Below are positions 27,041 through 36,109 of a DNA stretch of 64,000 nucleotides, piece by piece. Position 1 is the stretch's first letter. The number at the start of each line of letters is the position of its first letter. The stretch is from Amycolatopsis jiangsuensis. Lineage in GTDB: Bacteria > Actinomycetota > Actinomycetes > Mycobacteriales > Pseudonocardiaceae. The notes beneath the pieces were generated by a model. The model was not told the DNA's origin and ran no database searches. It was given only the letters and a program-made list of their open reading frames with translations. The stretch spans positions 372,001 through 436,000 of the forward strand of contig NZ_JACHMG010000001.1 in assembly GCF_014204865.1 (NCBI RefSeq), read 5' to 3'. The translations under genes were made by a program, and so were the position numbers.

Positions 27041-28963
27041 ATGGTTCTGTCGAGGCGTGCGATGCTGTTCGGAACGGCCGGAATGGGTGCGGCAGCCGGG
27101 CTGAGTGCGGCCATTCCGGGTGTCGCGGCCGCGGATGTCCGGCTGTCTTCCGGGCCGTTTCCGCCGTTGCCTCCGCTGCCGGACGGCGCGCCGGTGCGTA
27201 CCGAGTTCACCGCGGTGGAACAGCGGTTCGCGCCGTACCTGAAGATCCTGCCGGCAATGGTCAACGACGTCGTCGTCGACGATCCGGCCACGCAGGGGTT
27301 CCTCGGCGGTGGATGGTGGCGCACACCCTCTGTGCCGACGAACGCACGGGTGCAGGAGCACGTGTTCACCTTCAGCTGGTACCTCGCGAACGCGCGCAGC
27401 TGGAATCCGTACTCCGGTAGCGTGCCCCTGCGCAACCGGCTCGACGCGGCGGTCGCGCACTACCTGGGCCTGCAGCACCCCGACGGGTCCTGGCCCGAGT
27501 ACGACGTGGCCGAGAAGTCCAAGGCGGCCACCGGGTTCGGCATCGGCTATCTCGCCAAGACCCTGGCGAACCTGCGGCAGGCGAACGCGCTGCCGGACCG
27601 CAGGGGGCAGATCGGCACCGCGCTGCACAGCGCCATGACCTGGTTCCTGGATCCGGCCAATCCGATCTGGCAGTCCCCGGTGCACTACGCGAACCAGAAC
27701 TCCGCGGGCCTCTCCGGGGCGACCCTGGCCCTGCAGCTCAACCCGGACGCGGCACTGCGGTCCCGCCTCACCGACCGGATCGGCTACCTCGCCGCGCACG
27801 GGCAGAGCCCTGCCGGGTTCTTCTACGAGCCGACCGGGATGGACATCAACTACAACTTCGAAGTGCTGCTGCCGGAGATCGCGGAGATCCACGCGCTCAC
27901 CGGAGACCGCACCGTGCTGGCGATGGCGCGCAAGTTCGCGGAGTGGTTCGGCTACAACGTGGTGCGCGAGCCGGACGGCACCGGCTCGCTGACCTACGTC
28001 GGCATGTCCGCCCGCACCACGGTGCCCGGTTACGACGACGTCGTCCCCGATCCGGATCGCACCAACCTCGCGTCGTTGTTCGTGCCGGAGGTGCCGGCGC
28101 TGGCGCCGTTCTTCACCTCGGCCGAGGACCGGGCGGCCACCCGCGAAGCCTGGCGGGCCGATCCGGGGCCCGTGCCGCCACTGGCCAAACAGGACACTTC
28201 ACCGCGGATACTCGCGCACGCGCCCTACGGTGAGGCACTCCCCACGGCTGCGGACAAGCGGGCCGCGATCGCAGCACTGCCGTACCTGAGCAGCAAGGAT
28301 TTCGCGGTGCAGCGCAGGGACACCGCGACTGATCAGACCTATGTGTACGTCCGGCGGCCCGCGCTGTACCTGGCCGCGTTCTTCGGTACGCGGCCTTCCC
28401 AGTACGTCCGCGGCTCGGGTGGACTGCTGTGGCACCCGGAGGCGGGCACGATCGTGCAGAGCCAGCAGGACGACGCTTCGTGCTGGGCGAGTGTGCTTCC
28501 CAACGGCAGCCCGGACGCGCGTGGCCTGCTCACCGCCACCTACCTCGTCGGTGACCGGGACTGGAACGGCGACCGGGTCGTCCCGGGTTCGGCGCCGGTC
28601 ACCGTGGACTACGACCTGGACAGCCGGATCCACACCACGCTCACCCTCACGAAGAACGTCGTGACCCGTGCGGTCAAGGGCAGCGGTCCGCTGACCGAGC
28701 AGATCCCGCTCGTGCTCAAACCGACGGACACCGTGACCTTCGCCGACGGCTCTCCGGCCGAATTCGGGAAGACCTCGAAGGCGACCACGAGCGGGCTCGT
28801 CCTCCGGCGGGGCGCTGCCACGATCCGGATCGACTGGGGCACCTCGTTGCCGGCGGAGATGGTGGCCACCACGGTGACCATCCTGCGTGAAGGCGGCCGA
28901 CGGCTGCACGTCCTGCGCGTACCACACGGCGGCGCGCTGACCACGACGATCACCCTGCCCTGA
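27041..28963 (+). CDS. Tat-exported alpha/alpha-toroid protein, putative polysaccharide lyase
   Basis: A 640-residue protein with a twin-arginine signal (SRRAMLFGTAG, cleavage near AAA-DV). Residues about 80-330 are a helical repeat region (YLGLQHPDGSWPEYD, NSAGLSGATLALQL, GMDINYNFEVLLPEIAEIH) resembling an (alpha/alpha)n toroid; residues about 400-640 are beta-rich. This toroid plus beta-sandwich plan is that of heparinase II/III- and alginate-lyase-like enzymes. I do not recognise an exact family, so lyase activity is inference supported by the neighbouring GH105 gene and shared operator. It is the first gene of a two-gene unit with the F5/8-domain protein. Confidence 0.72.
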   Translation: MVLSRRAMLFGTAGMGAAAGLSAAIPGVAAADVRLSSGPFPPLPPLPDGAPVRTEFTAVEQRFAPYLKILPAMVNDVVVDDPATQGFLGGGWWRTPSVPTNARVQEHVFTFSWYLANARSWNPYSGSVPLRNRLDAAVAHYLGLQHPDGSWPEYDVAEKSKAATGFGIGYLAKTLANLRQANALPDRRGQIGTALHSAMTWFLDPANPIWQSPVHYANQNSAGLSGATLALQLNPDAALRSRLTDRIGYLAAHGQSPAGFFYEPTGMDINYNFEVLLPEIAEIHALTGDRTVLAMARKFAEWFGYNVVREPDGTGSLTYVGMSARTTVPGYDDVVPDPDRTNLASLFVPEVPALAPFFTSAEDRAATREAWRADPGPVPPLAKQDTSPRILAHAPYGEALPTAADKRAAIAALPYLSSKDFAVQRRDTATDQTYVYVRRPALYLAAFFGTRPSQYVRGSGGLLWHPEAGTIVQSQQDDASCWASVLPNGSPDARGLLTATYLVGDRDWNGDRVVPGSAPVTVDYDLDSRIHTTLTLTKNVVTRAVKGSGPLTEQIPLVLKPTDTVTFADGSPAEFGKTSKATTSGLVLRRGAATIRIDWGTSLPAEMVATTVTILREGGRRLHVLRVPHGGALTTTITLP

Positions 28964-28996
28964 GCTTCGAGAAACGTCGTCACCGAGGTGGAGTCC

Positions 28997-31900
28997 ATGA
29001 GTTCCGAGCCCTCGCGCCGGATAGTCCTGCAAGCCTTCGGCGCGGGCGGGCTGGCGCTCGCCGCGGCGAACCTCGTGACGCCGGCTGCGGCCGCGCAACC
29101 GGGCGCGGTACCCGGCGGTGGAAGGAAATGGGGCGGCCGGGGTCCGGACGAGGTGGCGGCCACCTATCAGCGTGTCCTGCTGCAGCACACGCGCTGGGCC
29201 GAGCAGCAGTTCGACCGGGCCGCCGGAATCTACCCGGCCCAGGACTTCACGTTCGCCGTCGTCCTCGGCAACGCCGTCCTGCTCACCCGGGACGGTTACG
29301 ACGCGACGGTCGCCGGGGTCGGGCGTGACGTGCTGCACCGGCACACCGTCGACACGATCCGGCACTTCGCCGCGTCGAACCTGGTGACCGGCGGGAGTGA
29401 ATGGGGCCGCAGGCTGTTCTTCGACACCACGTTCCAGTCGTACTTCCAGCTCGCCGGCCGGCTGCTGTGGGCGGACCTGGACGCGGCCACCCGGGCGAAC
29501 CTGGACGAGATCGCGACCGGACAGGCGGCCTACACCACCGGACTGGGCTTCGGGAACGACCCGATGTCCGGCGACTGGACACCGCACGGGCTTGCCGGTG
29601 GGTACGTCGGGGACACGAAGCTGGAGGAGATGGGCGTCTACGCCCAAGCGCTGGCCCCGGGCATGGCCTGGGCGCCGGCGGACCCGCGCGCCGCCGGGTG
29701 GCGCGGGTGGTTCGGCACGTGGAGCCGCAACGAAATCGGCTTTCCGCCGGCGGATCTGGCCAACCCGAGGGTGGTGGACGGCGTAGCGGTTTCGGCCAAC
29801 ACCGCCGAGAACCTGTACGACACCTTCCTCGTCGAGAACCACGGTTCGTTCGGGCCGCACTACCAAGAGGAACTCTGGCGTACGTCAGGACGCAACGCCC
29901 TGCACTTCCTGCTCGCCGGACAGCCGCTGCCGGAAGTGCTGACCGCGCAGCCGAACGGGGAACGCCTGTGGCACACCATGCTGTTGATGGCAAGCGACGC
30001 CGGTGAGCCGCTGATGCCGATGGTGGCGGATCGCGAACATCTCTACGGACGGGATGTGCTTCCGCTCGCGTTCCGCGCACAGGTCCTCGGGGACCGTTAC
30101 GCCGCACGGGCCGAGGAACAGCTGGTAGCGCGGCTCGAGCCGTATCAGGCATATCCGCCGGTCGATCGGATCACGAAGTTTTCCGGCGAGCCGAAGTACG
30201 AGCCGGAAGCACGCGCGGAGATCGCGATCAGCTATCTGCTGCACGAATGGCGCGCGAGTCACGGTGGCCCGGTGCGCCCGGTGAGCCAGAGGGAGTTCGA
30301 CGCCTACGCGGTGGGCGCCCGCGATTTCGGTGCGGGGCCGGGCTTGCTCGCGCACCGGACGCCGGAGGCTTGGGCGGCGGCGGTGACGAAGCCGGGCTAC
30401 ACCAAGTTCGCCTGGCAACCGCACCACGACGACTGGCTGTTCGGGATCAGTGGCAGCACGCCGATGTTCCTGCCTTCGACGGCGTTGAAGGTGCTCGAAC
30501 GGCACGCTGCCGTCTGGACGAAGGTCCGCGACGGTTTCGGCGCCACCGCGGCGGTGCTGAAGTTCGCTGAGGGCTACGCGGGATTCGCCACCCTGCCTTC
30601 GGGTGCCGCGGTGTACGCGTCGACGGGCCTGGCAGCCGGCGAGGGCGTCGTGACGGTCCACAACCTGGACATGCCAGGGGTTCCGGGCCTGCGCGGCGAA
30701 CGCACCTACCGCACCGCCGAGGGCACCGTGACGGTGCCGGTCAGCCCGGCGCCTCCGGAGGGCGGGCGGACCGATGAAGTCAGCTTCCCGGCGGTGACTG
30801 CGCGACACGTTCGCCTGCTCGGCGTGCAACCCGATCCGACGTACGGCTATTCGCTGTGGTCCTTTGAAATCCGAGACGGCACGCAGGAAACGGACCTCGC
30901 CGCGACAGGAACTGCGTCGGCCTCTTCATTCGCGCCAGGCAAGGAAGCGAAGAACGCGATCGACGGTGACGCGTCCACGCGCTGGGCAGTGTCCACAGCA
31001 GACCGGCCACGCGTGGACAGCTGGATCGCCGTCGATTTCGGCTCTCCGAAGCGGCTGGACCGGGTCAAGGTGGTCTGGGAAGCCGCGGCTGGGCGGCGCT
31101 ACCGCATCGAAACCTCGCCGGACGGGGTCACGTGGACGACCGTGACGACGTATCCGCGTCCGGTGCTCAGCACCAAGGGCGGTTGGCTCGACGTCGACGG
31201 GCGCGCCGGATTCCGGGTGACCGGCTCACCGCACCCGGTCACCGTCACCGGCGACCAGATCGTGCTTTCCGACGGCGGCACCGCGCCACTGCACGTCGAA
31301 TGCCATCCGGATCCCAGTGCTTTTCCCACAGCGGCGCCACGGCCGGTGTCCGGCAACGCGGTCGTGCGCGCGTCCGTCCTGGACGGGCACTTGGTGCTGT
31401 TCAACCTGTCCGGCTCGGCCGCGAAGGCGACGGTCACGGTACCCGCGGACGGGGAAGTGGTCGCGCTTTACCGCGGCGACCAAGTGACCACAAAGGACGG
31501 TAGCGTGCTGACCGTCTCGCTGGGCGCGTCCGAAGGACGGGTCGAACCGGCGTGGTTCACCCTCCGCGCGAGCCGCGCTGGCGTGCGGGCCACCGTCACC
31601 GATGCCGCCACGCTGCGCCTCACCGCTGCGGCCGGGCCGCCGGTGCGGCTGCAGGTCCAGCCCGCGGACGAACAGGCGCGGCCGGTCGTGGTCCCGGGTG
31701 GCCGCACAGCCACCGTCACCGCTCGCGCCACCCGGCCTTACCCGTTGACGGATCTCGCCGCCGGCGCCACGACGTTCCCGACCGAGCCGCTGCCGGCGGG
31801 CATGTCCGCCCCCGCGTCCGCGGTGGACGACGACGAACGGACCTCCTGGCGCCCGGGCACCGACGGCCGAATGGTCGTCGACCTGGGTGCGGCCCAGCCG

Positions 31901-32116
31901 CTCGGCCAGGCCGAACTCACCTGGACCGGCGGGCGGGTCCCCAAGGTGACCGTCGAAACGAGCGTCGACGGACGCACGTACACCACCGCGCCCACCCCAG
32001 CGCGGCGGCGACGCAGCACCGTGCCGCTGCCCGGCACCGCGCGGTACGTGGCGGTGCGAGTGCACGGCACGGCGGCGGCCGGTTTGACGAGCCTGCGCGT
32101 CCAGCCGGGCGGGTGA
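28997..32116 (+). CDS. Tat-exported multidomain protein with toroid and F5/8-type C domains
   Basis: A 1039-residue protein with a Tat signal (EPSRRIVLQAFGAGG). Residues about 50-420 are a helical toroid-like domain with a conserved-looking NTAENLYDTFLVENHGSFG segment whose Asn/His could be catalytic. A beta-rich region follows. Near residues 630-735 is a discoidin/F5-8 type C (CBM32-like) domain (NAIDGDASTRWAV, WIAVDFGSPKRLDRVKVVW), and a second, weaker copy is at about 918-1035. It is probably a glycan-binding lyase or glycosidase acting outside the cell, but the catalytic family is not recognised. ATG 28997 has GAGGTGGAG upstream. It lies 33 bp after the preceding gene. Confidence 0.75.
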   Translation: MSSEPSRRIVLQAFGAGGLALAAANLVTPAAAAQPGAVPGGGRKWGGRGPDEVAATYQRVLLQHTRWAEQQFDRAAGIYPAQDFTFAVVLGNAVLLTRDGYDATVAGVGRDVLHRHTVDTIRHFAASNLVTGGSEWGRRLFFDTTFQSYFQLAGRLLWADLDAATRANLDEIATGQAAYTTGLGFGNDPMSGDWTPHGLAGGYVGDTKLEEMGVYAQALAPGMAWAPADPRAAGWRGWFGTWSRNEIGFPPADLANPRVVDGVAVSANTAENLYDTFLVENHGSFGPHYQEELWRTSGRNALHFLLAGQPLPEVLTAQPNGERLWHTMLLMASDAGEPLMPMVADREHLYGRDVLPLAFRAQVLGDRYAARAEEQLVARLEPYQAYPPVDRITKFSGEPKYEPEARAEIAISYLLHEWRASHGGPVRPVSQREFDAYAVGARDFGAGPGLLAHRTPEAWAAAVTKPGYTKFAWQPHHDDWLFGISGSTPMFLPSTALKVLERHAAVWTKVRDGFGATAAVLKFAEGYAGFATLPSGAAVYASTGLAAGEGVVTVHNLDMPGVPGLRGERTYRTAEGTVTVPVSPAPPEGGRTDEVSFPAVTARHVRLLGVQPDPTYGYSLWSFEIRDGTQETDLAATGTASASSFAPGKEAKNAIDGDASTRWAVSTADRPRVDSWIAVDFGSPKRLDRVKVVWEAAAGRRYRIETSPDGVTWTTVTTYPRPVLSTKGGWLDVDGRAGFRVTGSPHPVTVTGDQIVLSDGGTAPLHVECHPDPSAFPTAAPRPVSGNAVVRASVLDGHLVLFNLSGSAAKATVTVPADGEVVALYRGDQVTTKDGSVLTVSLGASEGRVEPAWFTLRASRAGVRATVTDAATLRLTAAAGPPVRLQVQPADEQARPVVVPGGRTATVTARATRPYPLTDLAAGATTFPTEPLPAGMSAPASAVDDDERTSWRPGTDGRMVVDLGAAQPLGQAELTWTGGRVPKVTVETSVDGRTYTTAPTPARRRRSTVPLPGTARYVAVRVHGTAAAGLTSLRVQPGG

Positions 32117-32139
32117 CCGCGCCCGAAGGTCACGCGGTC
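32115..32139. terminator. Short hairpin between convergent genes
   Basis: GACCGCG (32115-32121) pairs with CGCGGTC (32133-32139) over an 11-nt loop. It covers both stop codons of the convergent pair and could serve both directions, but the 7-bp stem is weak. Confidence 0.35.
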
Positions 32140-33146
32140 CGGAGCGCCAGCAGGCTGCGGGCGGTGTCGGCCACGGTCTCTTCGATCGGGCGGGACGTCC
32201 ACCCGAGCAGCCTCCGCGCCTTGTCCGTCCGGATGACCGGCACGCGGCCGAGGCGAGTGGCCGCCTCCCGCATGGCCGGGTCGGTCACGGCGGCGGCCCG
32301 GACCTGCTCGTCGGTCAGCTCCTCGATGGCGCGCGGGGGCCCGCCGACGCTCTCGGCCACGATCCGGGCCAGGTCGAGGAAGCTGATCGCCGCCCGGCCC
32401 GCGGCGAGGAACCGCTCACCCGCGGCACGGGGATGCGTCATCGCCAGCAGGTGCAGGGAGGCGACGTCACGAACGTCGGCGACCCCGAAGGACAGCGGCG
32501 GCACCCGCGGCATCGCACCGTCGAGCATCGCCTGGACCAGCGCGACCGACGACGACGGCCGGCCGCCGAGGACCGGGCCGAAGATGCCGGCCGGGTTGAT
32601 CACCGCCAGCTCGGGGCCGCCGGCCGCGCGCACCTGGCCCCACGCGGCTCGTTCGGCGACGACCTTCGACCGCACGTACGCGCTGTTCGGGTCGGCGAGG
32701 TCGGTCCAGTCGGCCTCGGTGTACTCCGCGCGCGGCGCGGCACTGTAGCCGACCGCGGCGAACGAGGAGGTCAGCACGACCCGCCGGACACCGGCTTCGC
32801 GGGCGGCGGCCAGCACCCGCACGGTGCCGTCCCGGGCCGGGCGGATCACCTCGTCGTCGCTCTCCGGCGAGCTGGGCGGGAACGGGGAGGCGACGTGGAG
32901 CACGTAGTCCACGCCCTCGGTCGCCTCGGCCCAGCCTTCGTCGGCGCCCAGGTCCGCGGCCACCACCTCCAGATTTCGCGAGGCGGCGCCCACCGCGGCC
33001 CGGACCTCGGCTGCCCGGCCGAGGTCGCGCACGGTGGTGCGGACGCGGTGGCCCTCGGCCAGCAGCCGCGTGACGGTGTGGCCGCCGAGGTATCCGGTGC
33101 CACCGGTGACCAGGACCAGCGCACCGCCGCGGAGTTCGTCGTTCAT
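32130..33146 (-). CDS. Extended SDR, NAD(P)-dependent epimerase/aldehyde-reductase type
   Basis: A 338-residue Rossmann protein with VTGGTGYLGGHTV at the N-terminus and the Y-x-x-x-K catalytic pair in YVRSK preceded by LTSSFAAVGYS. It resembles dihydroflavonol-4-reductase-like aldehyde/ketone reductases. It starts 5 bp after the MerR gene stop in the same orientation, so the MerR regulator very probably controls it. Reductive detoxification of an aldehyde or ketone is a reasonable guess. Confidence 0.88.
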   Translation of the reverse strand: MNDELRGGALVLVTGGTGYLGGHTVTRLLAEGHRVRTTVRDLGRAAEVRAAVGAASRNLEVVAADLGADEGWAEATEGVDYVLHVASPFPPSSPESDDEVIRPARDGTVRVLAAAREAGVRRVVLTSSFAAVGYSAAPRAEYTEADWTDLADPNSAYVRSKVVAERAAWGQVRAAGGPELAVINPAGIFGPVLGGRPSSSVALVQAMLDGAMPRVPPLSFGVADVRDVASLHLLAMTHPRAAGERFLAAGRAAISFLDLARIVAESVGGPPRAIEELTDEQVRAAAVTDPAMREAATRLGRVPVIRTDKARRLLGWTSRPIEETVADTARSLLALRTA

Positions 33147-33151
33147 CGTCG

Positions 33152-33619
33152 TCAGCCCCTCGCGGATGGCCGGAAACGCTCGATCAGCGCGCGGATCCGC
33201 GGGACGAGCCGCTGCTCCGCGGCCTCGTCACCGTGGTCACGGGCGTCCCAGAGCCGTGCCTTGAGCCGCAGGTACTCCAAGCGCAGCCGCAACCGCTCGA
33301 TCTCGGCCTCGAGCCGGTCGGCGTGCTGGTCGAACAGCTCCCGCTGCTCGGCAGCGGCCGCGGTGCCGCGGGCGAGCAGGCCGAGGTACCGCCGCAGGTC
33401 CTCGACGCGCAGTCCCGCCGAGCGCAGGCAGCCCAGCGTGTCGAGGGTGTCCATGGTCTCGGCGTCGTACCTGCGGTGCCCGCTGCTCGGGTCGCGCGGT
33501 ACCGGGCCGACCAGCCCGATCTGCTCGTAGTAGCGCAACGTCGGCTCACTGAGCCCGCTGCGCCGGGACGCTTCGCGAATCGTCAGCCACGCCTGTTCGC
33601 CCGCTACTCCGGTCTGCAT
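33152..33619 (-). CDS. MerR-family transcriptional regulator
   Basis: A 155-residue MerR regulator: N-terminal winged helix (LTIREASRRSGLSEPTLRYYEQIGLV), SSGHRRYDAET, then a long coiled-coil dimerisation helix. There is no cysteine cluster typical of metal sensors, so it likely responds to an organic effector. An in-frame upstream start at 33646 exists but would overlap the predicted operator, so 33619 was chosen. It is first in an operon with the SDR gene downstream. Confidence 0.9.
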   Translation of the reverse strand: MQTGVAGEQAWLTIREASRRSGLSEPTLRYYEQIGLVGPVPRDPSSGHRRYDAETMDTLDTLGCLRSAGLRVEDLRRYLGLLARGTAAAAEQRELFDQHADRLEAEIERLRLRLEYLRLKARLWDARDHGDEAAEQRLVPRIRALIERFRPSARG

Positions 33620-33635
33620 ACCGACAGCATGCAGA

Positions 33636-33656
33636 ACCTCAAGCACGTGAAGTCAA
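33636..33656 (-). promoter_or_regulatory. MerR-type promoter/operator (predicted)
   Basis: Read leftward: TTGACT (-35) running into ACTTCACGTGCTTGAGGT, an imperfect dyad of ACYTCA...TGARGT half-sites lying between the -35 and a -10 region about 19 bp on. This elongated-spacer layout is characteristic of MerR-activated autoregulated promoters. Confidence 0.6.
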
Positions 33657-33667
33657 GCCGCCGGTGG

Positions 33668-35155
33668 TCACCCCGGCTCGGACACGGGTTCGGTGGCCGG
33701 CTTCCGGGTCCGGCTGAACCGCAGGGTGCCGTCGTCGATCCGGCCGTGCCGCAGCAGCAGGACGTCGTTGGCGTAGCTCATGCCCAGCTGCCACGGCCGT
33801 CGCGAACCGGCCCGCGGGAACTCGTGCACCGAGCGCTGGACGTACCCGGCCGCGAAGTCGAGCAGCGGCCGCTCCTCGACCCCCGGGCCGTCCTGCACCG
33901 GCACCACCTGGTCGTATCCGCCGTCGTCCAGGTGCCGCAGCAGCCGCACGGTGTACTCGCTGACCAGGTCGGCCTTCAGCGTCCACGACGCGTTGGTGTA
34001 GCCGATGGTGAACACGAAGTTGGGCAGGCCGCTGAGCATCAATCCCTTGTACGCCATGGTTTCCGGCAGCTGGACCGGGCGGCCGTCGACGGAGAACCGG
34101 ATGCCGCCGAGCGCGAGCAGCCGCAGCCCGGTGGCGGTGACGACGAGGTCGGCGGGCAGTTCGGTGCCCGAGCGCAGCCGGATCCCGGTCCGGGTGAAGC
34201 CGACGATCTCGTCGGTCGCCACCGAAGCCCGGCCACGGCGGATCGCGGCGAACAGATCCCCGTCCGGGGACAGGCACAGCCGCTGGTCCCACGGGTTGTA
34301 CCGCGGCTTGAAGTGCTTGTCGACCTCGTATCCGGGCGGCAGCAGCCGGATCGCGTTCTTGCGCAGGAACGACCGTACCATCGCCGGACGGCGCCGGCTG
34401 AGCTGGTAGACCGCGATGGTCTTGAAGACGTTCTTCCAGCGGGTGACGGTGTAGCCGAGGCGGTCGCCGAGCAGCTTCCGCAGCCGGTTGGCGAGCTTGT
34501 CCACCCCCGGCTGCGCGGCGACGTAGGTGGGGGAGCGCTGCAGCATGGTCACGTGCCGGGCCTGGTCGGTCATGGCCGGCACGAGGGTGACCGCGGTGGC
34601 GCCGCTGCCGATCACGACCACGTCCTTGCCGGCGTAGTCCAGGTCGGCCGGCCACTGCTGGGGGTGCACCACCTCGCCGCCGAACTCCTCGATCCCGGGG
34701 AACGCGGGCGTGTGCCCGCCGTCGTAGTGGTAGTAGCCCGTGCACAGGTACAGGAAGTTCGTGGTCAGCTGCGCGGTCTCGCCGGCGTGGTCCACGGTGA
34801 CCGTCCACTGGGAGTCCTCTGTGGACCATGCCGCGGAGACAACCTGGTGGCCGTACCGGATGTGCCGGTCGATGCCCGCGTCGGCCGCGGTGTCGCGGAT
34901 GTAGTCGAGGATCGACGGCCCGTCCGCGATGGCTTTGTCCTGAGTCCACGGCCGGAACCGGTACCCGAGGGTCTGCATGTCCGAATCGGACCGCACGCCC
35001 GGGTACCGGAACAGGTCCCAGGTGCCGCCGAGCGCGTCCCGCGCTTCGAGGATCGCGTACGTCCGGTCCGGGAACGCGGACTGGATGTGGTGCGCGGCGC
35101 CGACACCGGACAATCCGGCACCGACGATCAGCACATCGACGTGTTCGGTGGGCAC
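33668..35155 (-). CDS. Baeyer-Villiger-type flavin monooxygenase (MymA/EthA-like)
   Basis: A 495-residue class B flavoprotein monooxygenase. The FAD motif VGAGLSGVGAA, the Baeyer-Villiger fingerprint FGGEVVHPQQWP (FxGxxxHxxxWP) and the NADPH-site GSGATAVTL are all present. These enzymes insert oxygen next to ketones or oxidise sulfur or nitrogen; the architecture resembles mycobacterial MymA/EthA. GTG at 35155 has AGGAGG 8 nt upstream, and that AGGAGG overlaps the TAG of the preceding SDR gene, so translation is coupled. It is the last gene of the P450-SDR-BVMO unit. Confidence 0.9.
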   Translation of the reverse strand: MPTEHVDVLIVGAGLSGVGAAHHIQSAFPDRTYAILEARDALGGTWDLFRYPGVRSDSDMQTLGYRFRPWTQDKAIADGPSILDYIRDTAADAGIDRHIRYGHQVVSAAWSTEDSQWTVTVDHAGETAQLTTNFLYLCTGYYHYDGGHTPAFPGIEEFGGEVVHPQQWPADLDYAGKDVVVIGSGATAVTLVPAMTDQARHVTMLQRSPTYVAAQPGVDKLANRLRKLLGDRLGYTVTRWKNVFKTIAVYQLSRRRPAMVRSFLRKNAIRLLPPGYEVDKHFKPRYNPWDQRLCLSPDGDLFAAIRRGRASVATDEIVGFTRTGIRLRSGTELPADLVVTATGLRLLALGGIRFSVDGRPVQLPETMAYKGLMLSGLPNFVFTIGYTNASWTLKADLVSEYTVRLLRHLDDGGYDQVVPVQDGPGVEERPLLDFAAGYVQRSVHEFPRAGSRRPWQLGMSYANDVLLLRHGRIDDGTLRFSRTRKPATEPVSEPG

Positions 35156-35165
35156 GGGCGGCCTC

Positions 35166-36005
35166 CTAGCTCGGGGAACGGCGGCCGGACAGCAGCCGGC
35201 CGAGCAGGTCGTAGTAGTGGGTGGGCGAAACCCGCACGAGGGCGTCGAAGAGGTAGGCATCCGGTCCGACGAGAATACGCGCCTTGCCACGCTCGACGCC
35301 CCGGTGGATGATCCGCGCGGCCTGCTCCGGGGTCGTCCTCGCGCTCGCCTCGAACGCCGCGGCCAGCTCCTGCTTCGTGCGGTCACGCCCGCCCGGGTCC
35401 TGACGCATCCGTCCATTGCGGACGATGCCGGTCTTGATCCCGCCCGGATGCACGGTGATCGCGCTCAGCCCGCTGCCGCGCAGCTCCTGGCGCAGCGAGT
35501 CGGTGAACCCGCGGACGGCGAATTTCGCCGCGCAGTAGGCACTCTGGTACGGGATACCGGCCAGCCCGAACACGCTGGAGGTGTTGACGATCGCGCCGTG
35601 ACCCTGCCCGGCGAGGATCGGCAGGAACGCCCGGGTGCCGTTGACCACGCCGTGGAAGTCGATGTCGTGCAGCCACGCGTCGTCCTCGGCGACGGCGTCG
35701 GCCACCGTCGAGGACAGCGCGACCCCGGCGTTGTTGAACACCGCGGCCAGCGGGGCGGGCAGCCACTCGCCGACCTCGCCGGCGAACTTCAGCTGGTCTC
35801 CGGCGTCGCGGACGTCGAGGACCCGGCTGAGCACCGGTCCGGGCAGCCCGGCGGCGGTCTGCTCGAGACCGCGTTCGTCGACGTCCGCGAGCGCGACCGG
35901 CGAGCCGAGCCTGCCGAGCCGCTGCGCGAGGGCGCGGCCGATCCCGGAGGCGGCGCCGGTGATCACCACCGGGCGGCCGGTGAGCCTGGGACGGGATGGG
36001 GGCAT
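35166..36005 (-). CDS. Classical short-chain dehydrogenase/reductase
   Basis: A 279-residue SDR with cofactor motif TGAASGIGRAL, NNAG structural motif, catalytic Ser in VNTSSVFG and Y-x-x-x-K in YCAAK. The C-terminal extension (about 230-279) is typical of SDRs acting on lipophilic alcohols such as mycobacterial SadH. Second gene of the unit, it could oxidise a P450-made alcohol to a ketone that the following BVMO then converts to an ester. The start at 36005 is the last ATG before the cofactor site. Confidence 0.88.
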   Translation of the reverse strand: MPPSRPRLTGRPVVITGAASGIGRALAQRLGRLGSPVALADVDERGLEQTAAGLPGPVLSRVLDVRDAGDQLKFAGEVGEWLPAPLAAVFNNAGVALSSTVADAVAEDDAWLHDIDFHGVVNGTRAFLPILAGQGHGAIVNTSSVFGLAGIPYQSAYCAAKFAVRGFTDSLRQELRGSGLSAITVHPGGIKTGIVRNGRMRQDPGGRDRTKQELAAAFEASARTTPEQAARIIHRGVERGKARILVGPDAYLFDALVRVSPTHYYDLLGRLLSGRRSPS

Positions 36006-36109
36006 CGTCGTTCGTGGTCCTCTCTTCGTGCCGGACAATCCCGTGCTCGCCGAGGTGTGCCGGTGAGCTGGATCGCCGGACTGCCCGGCAGCTTCGGCCG
36101 GCTCGGTGC

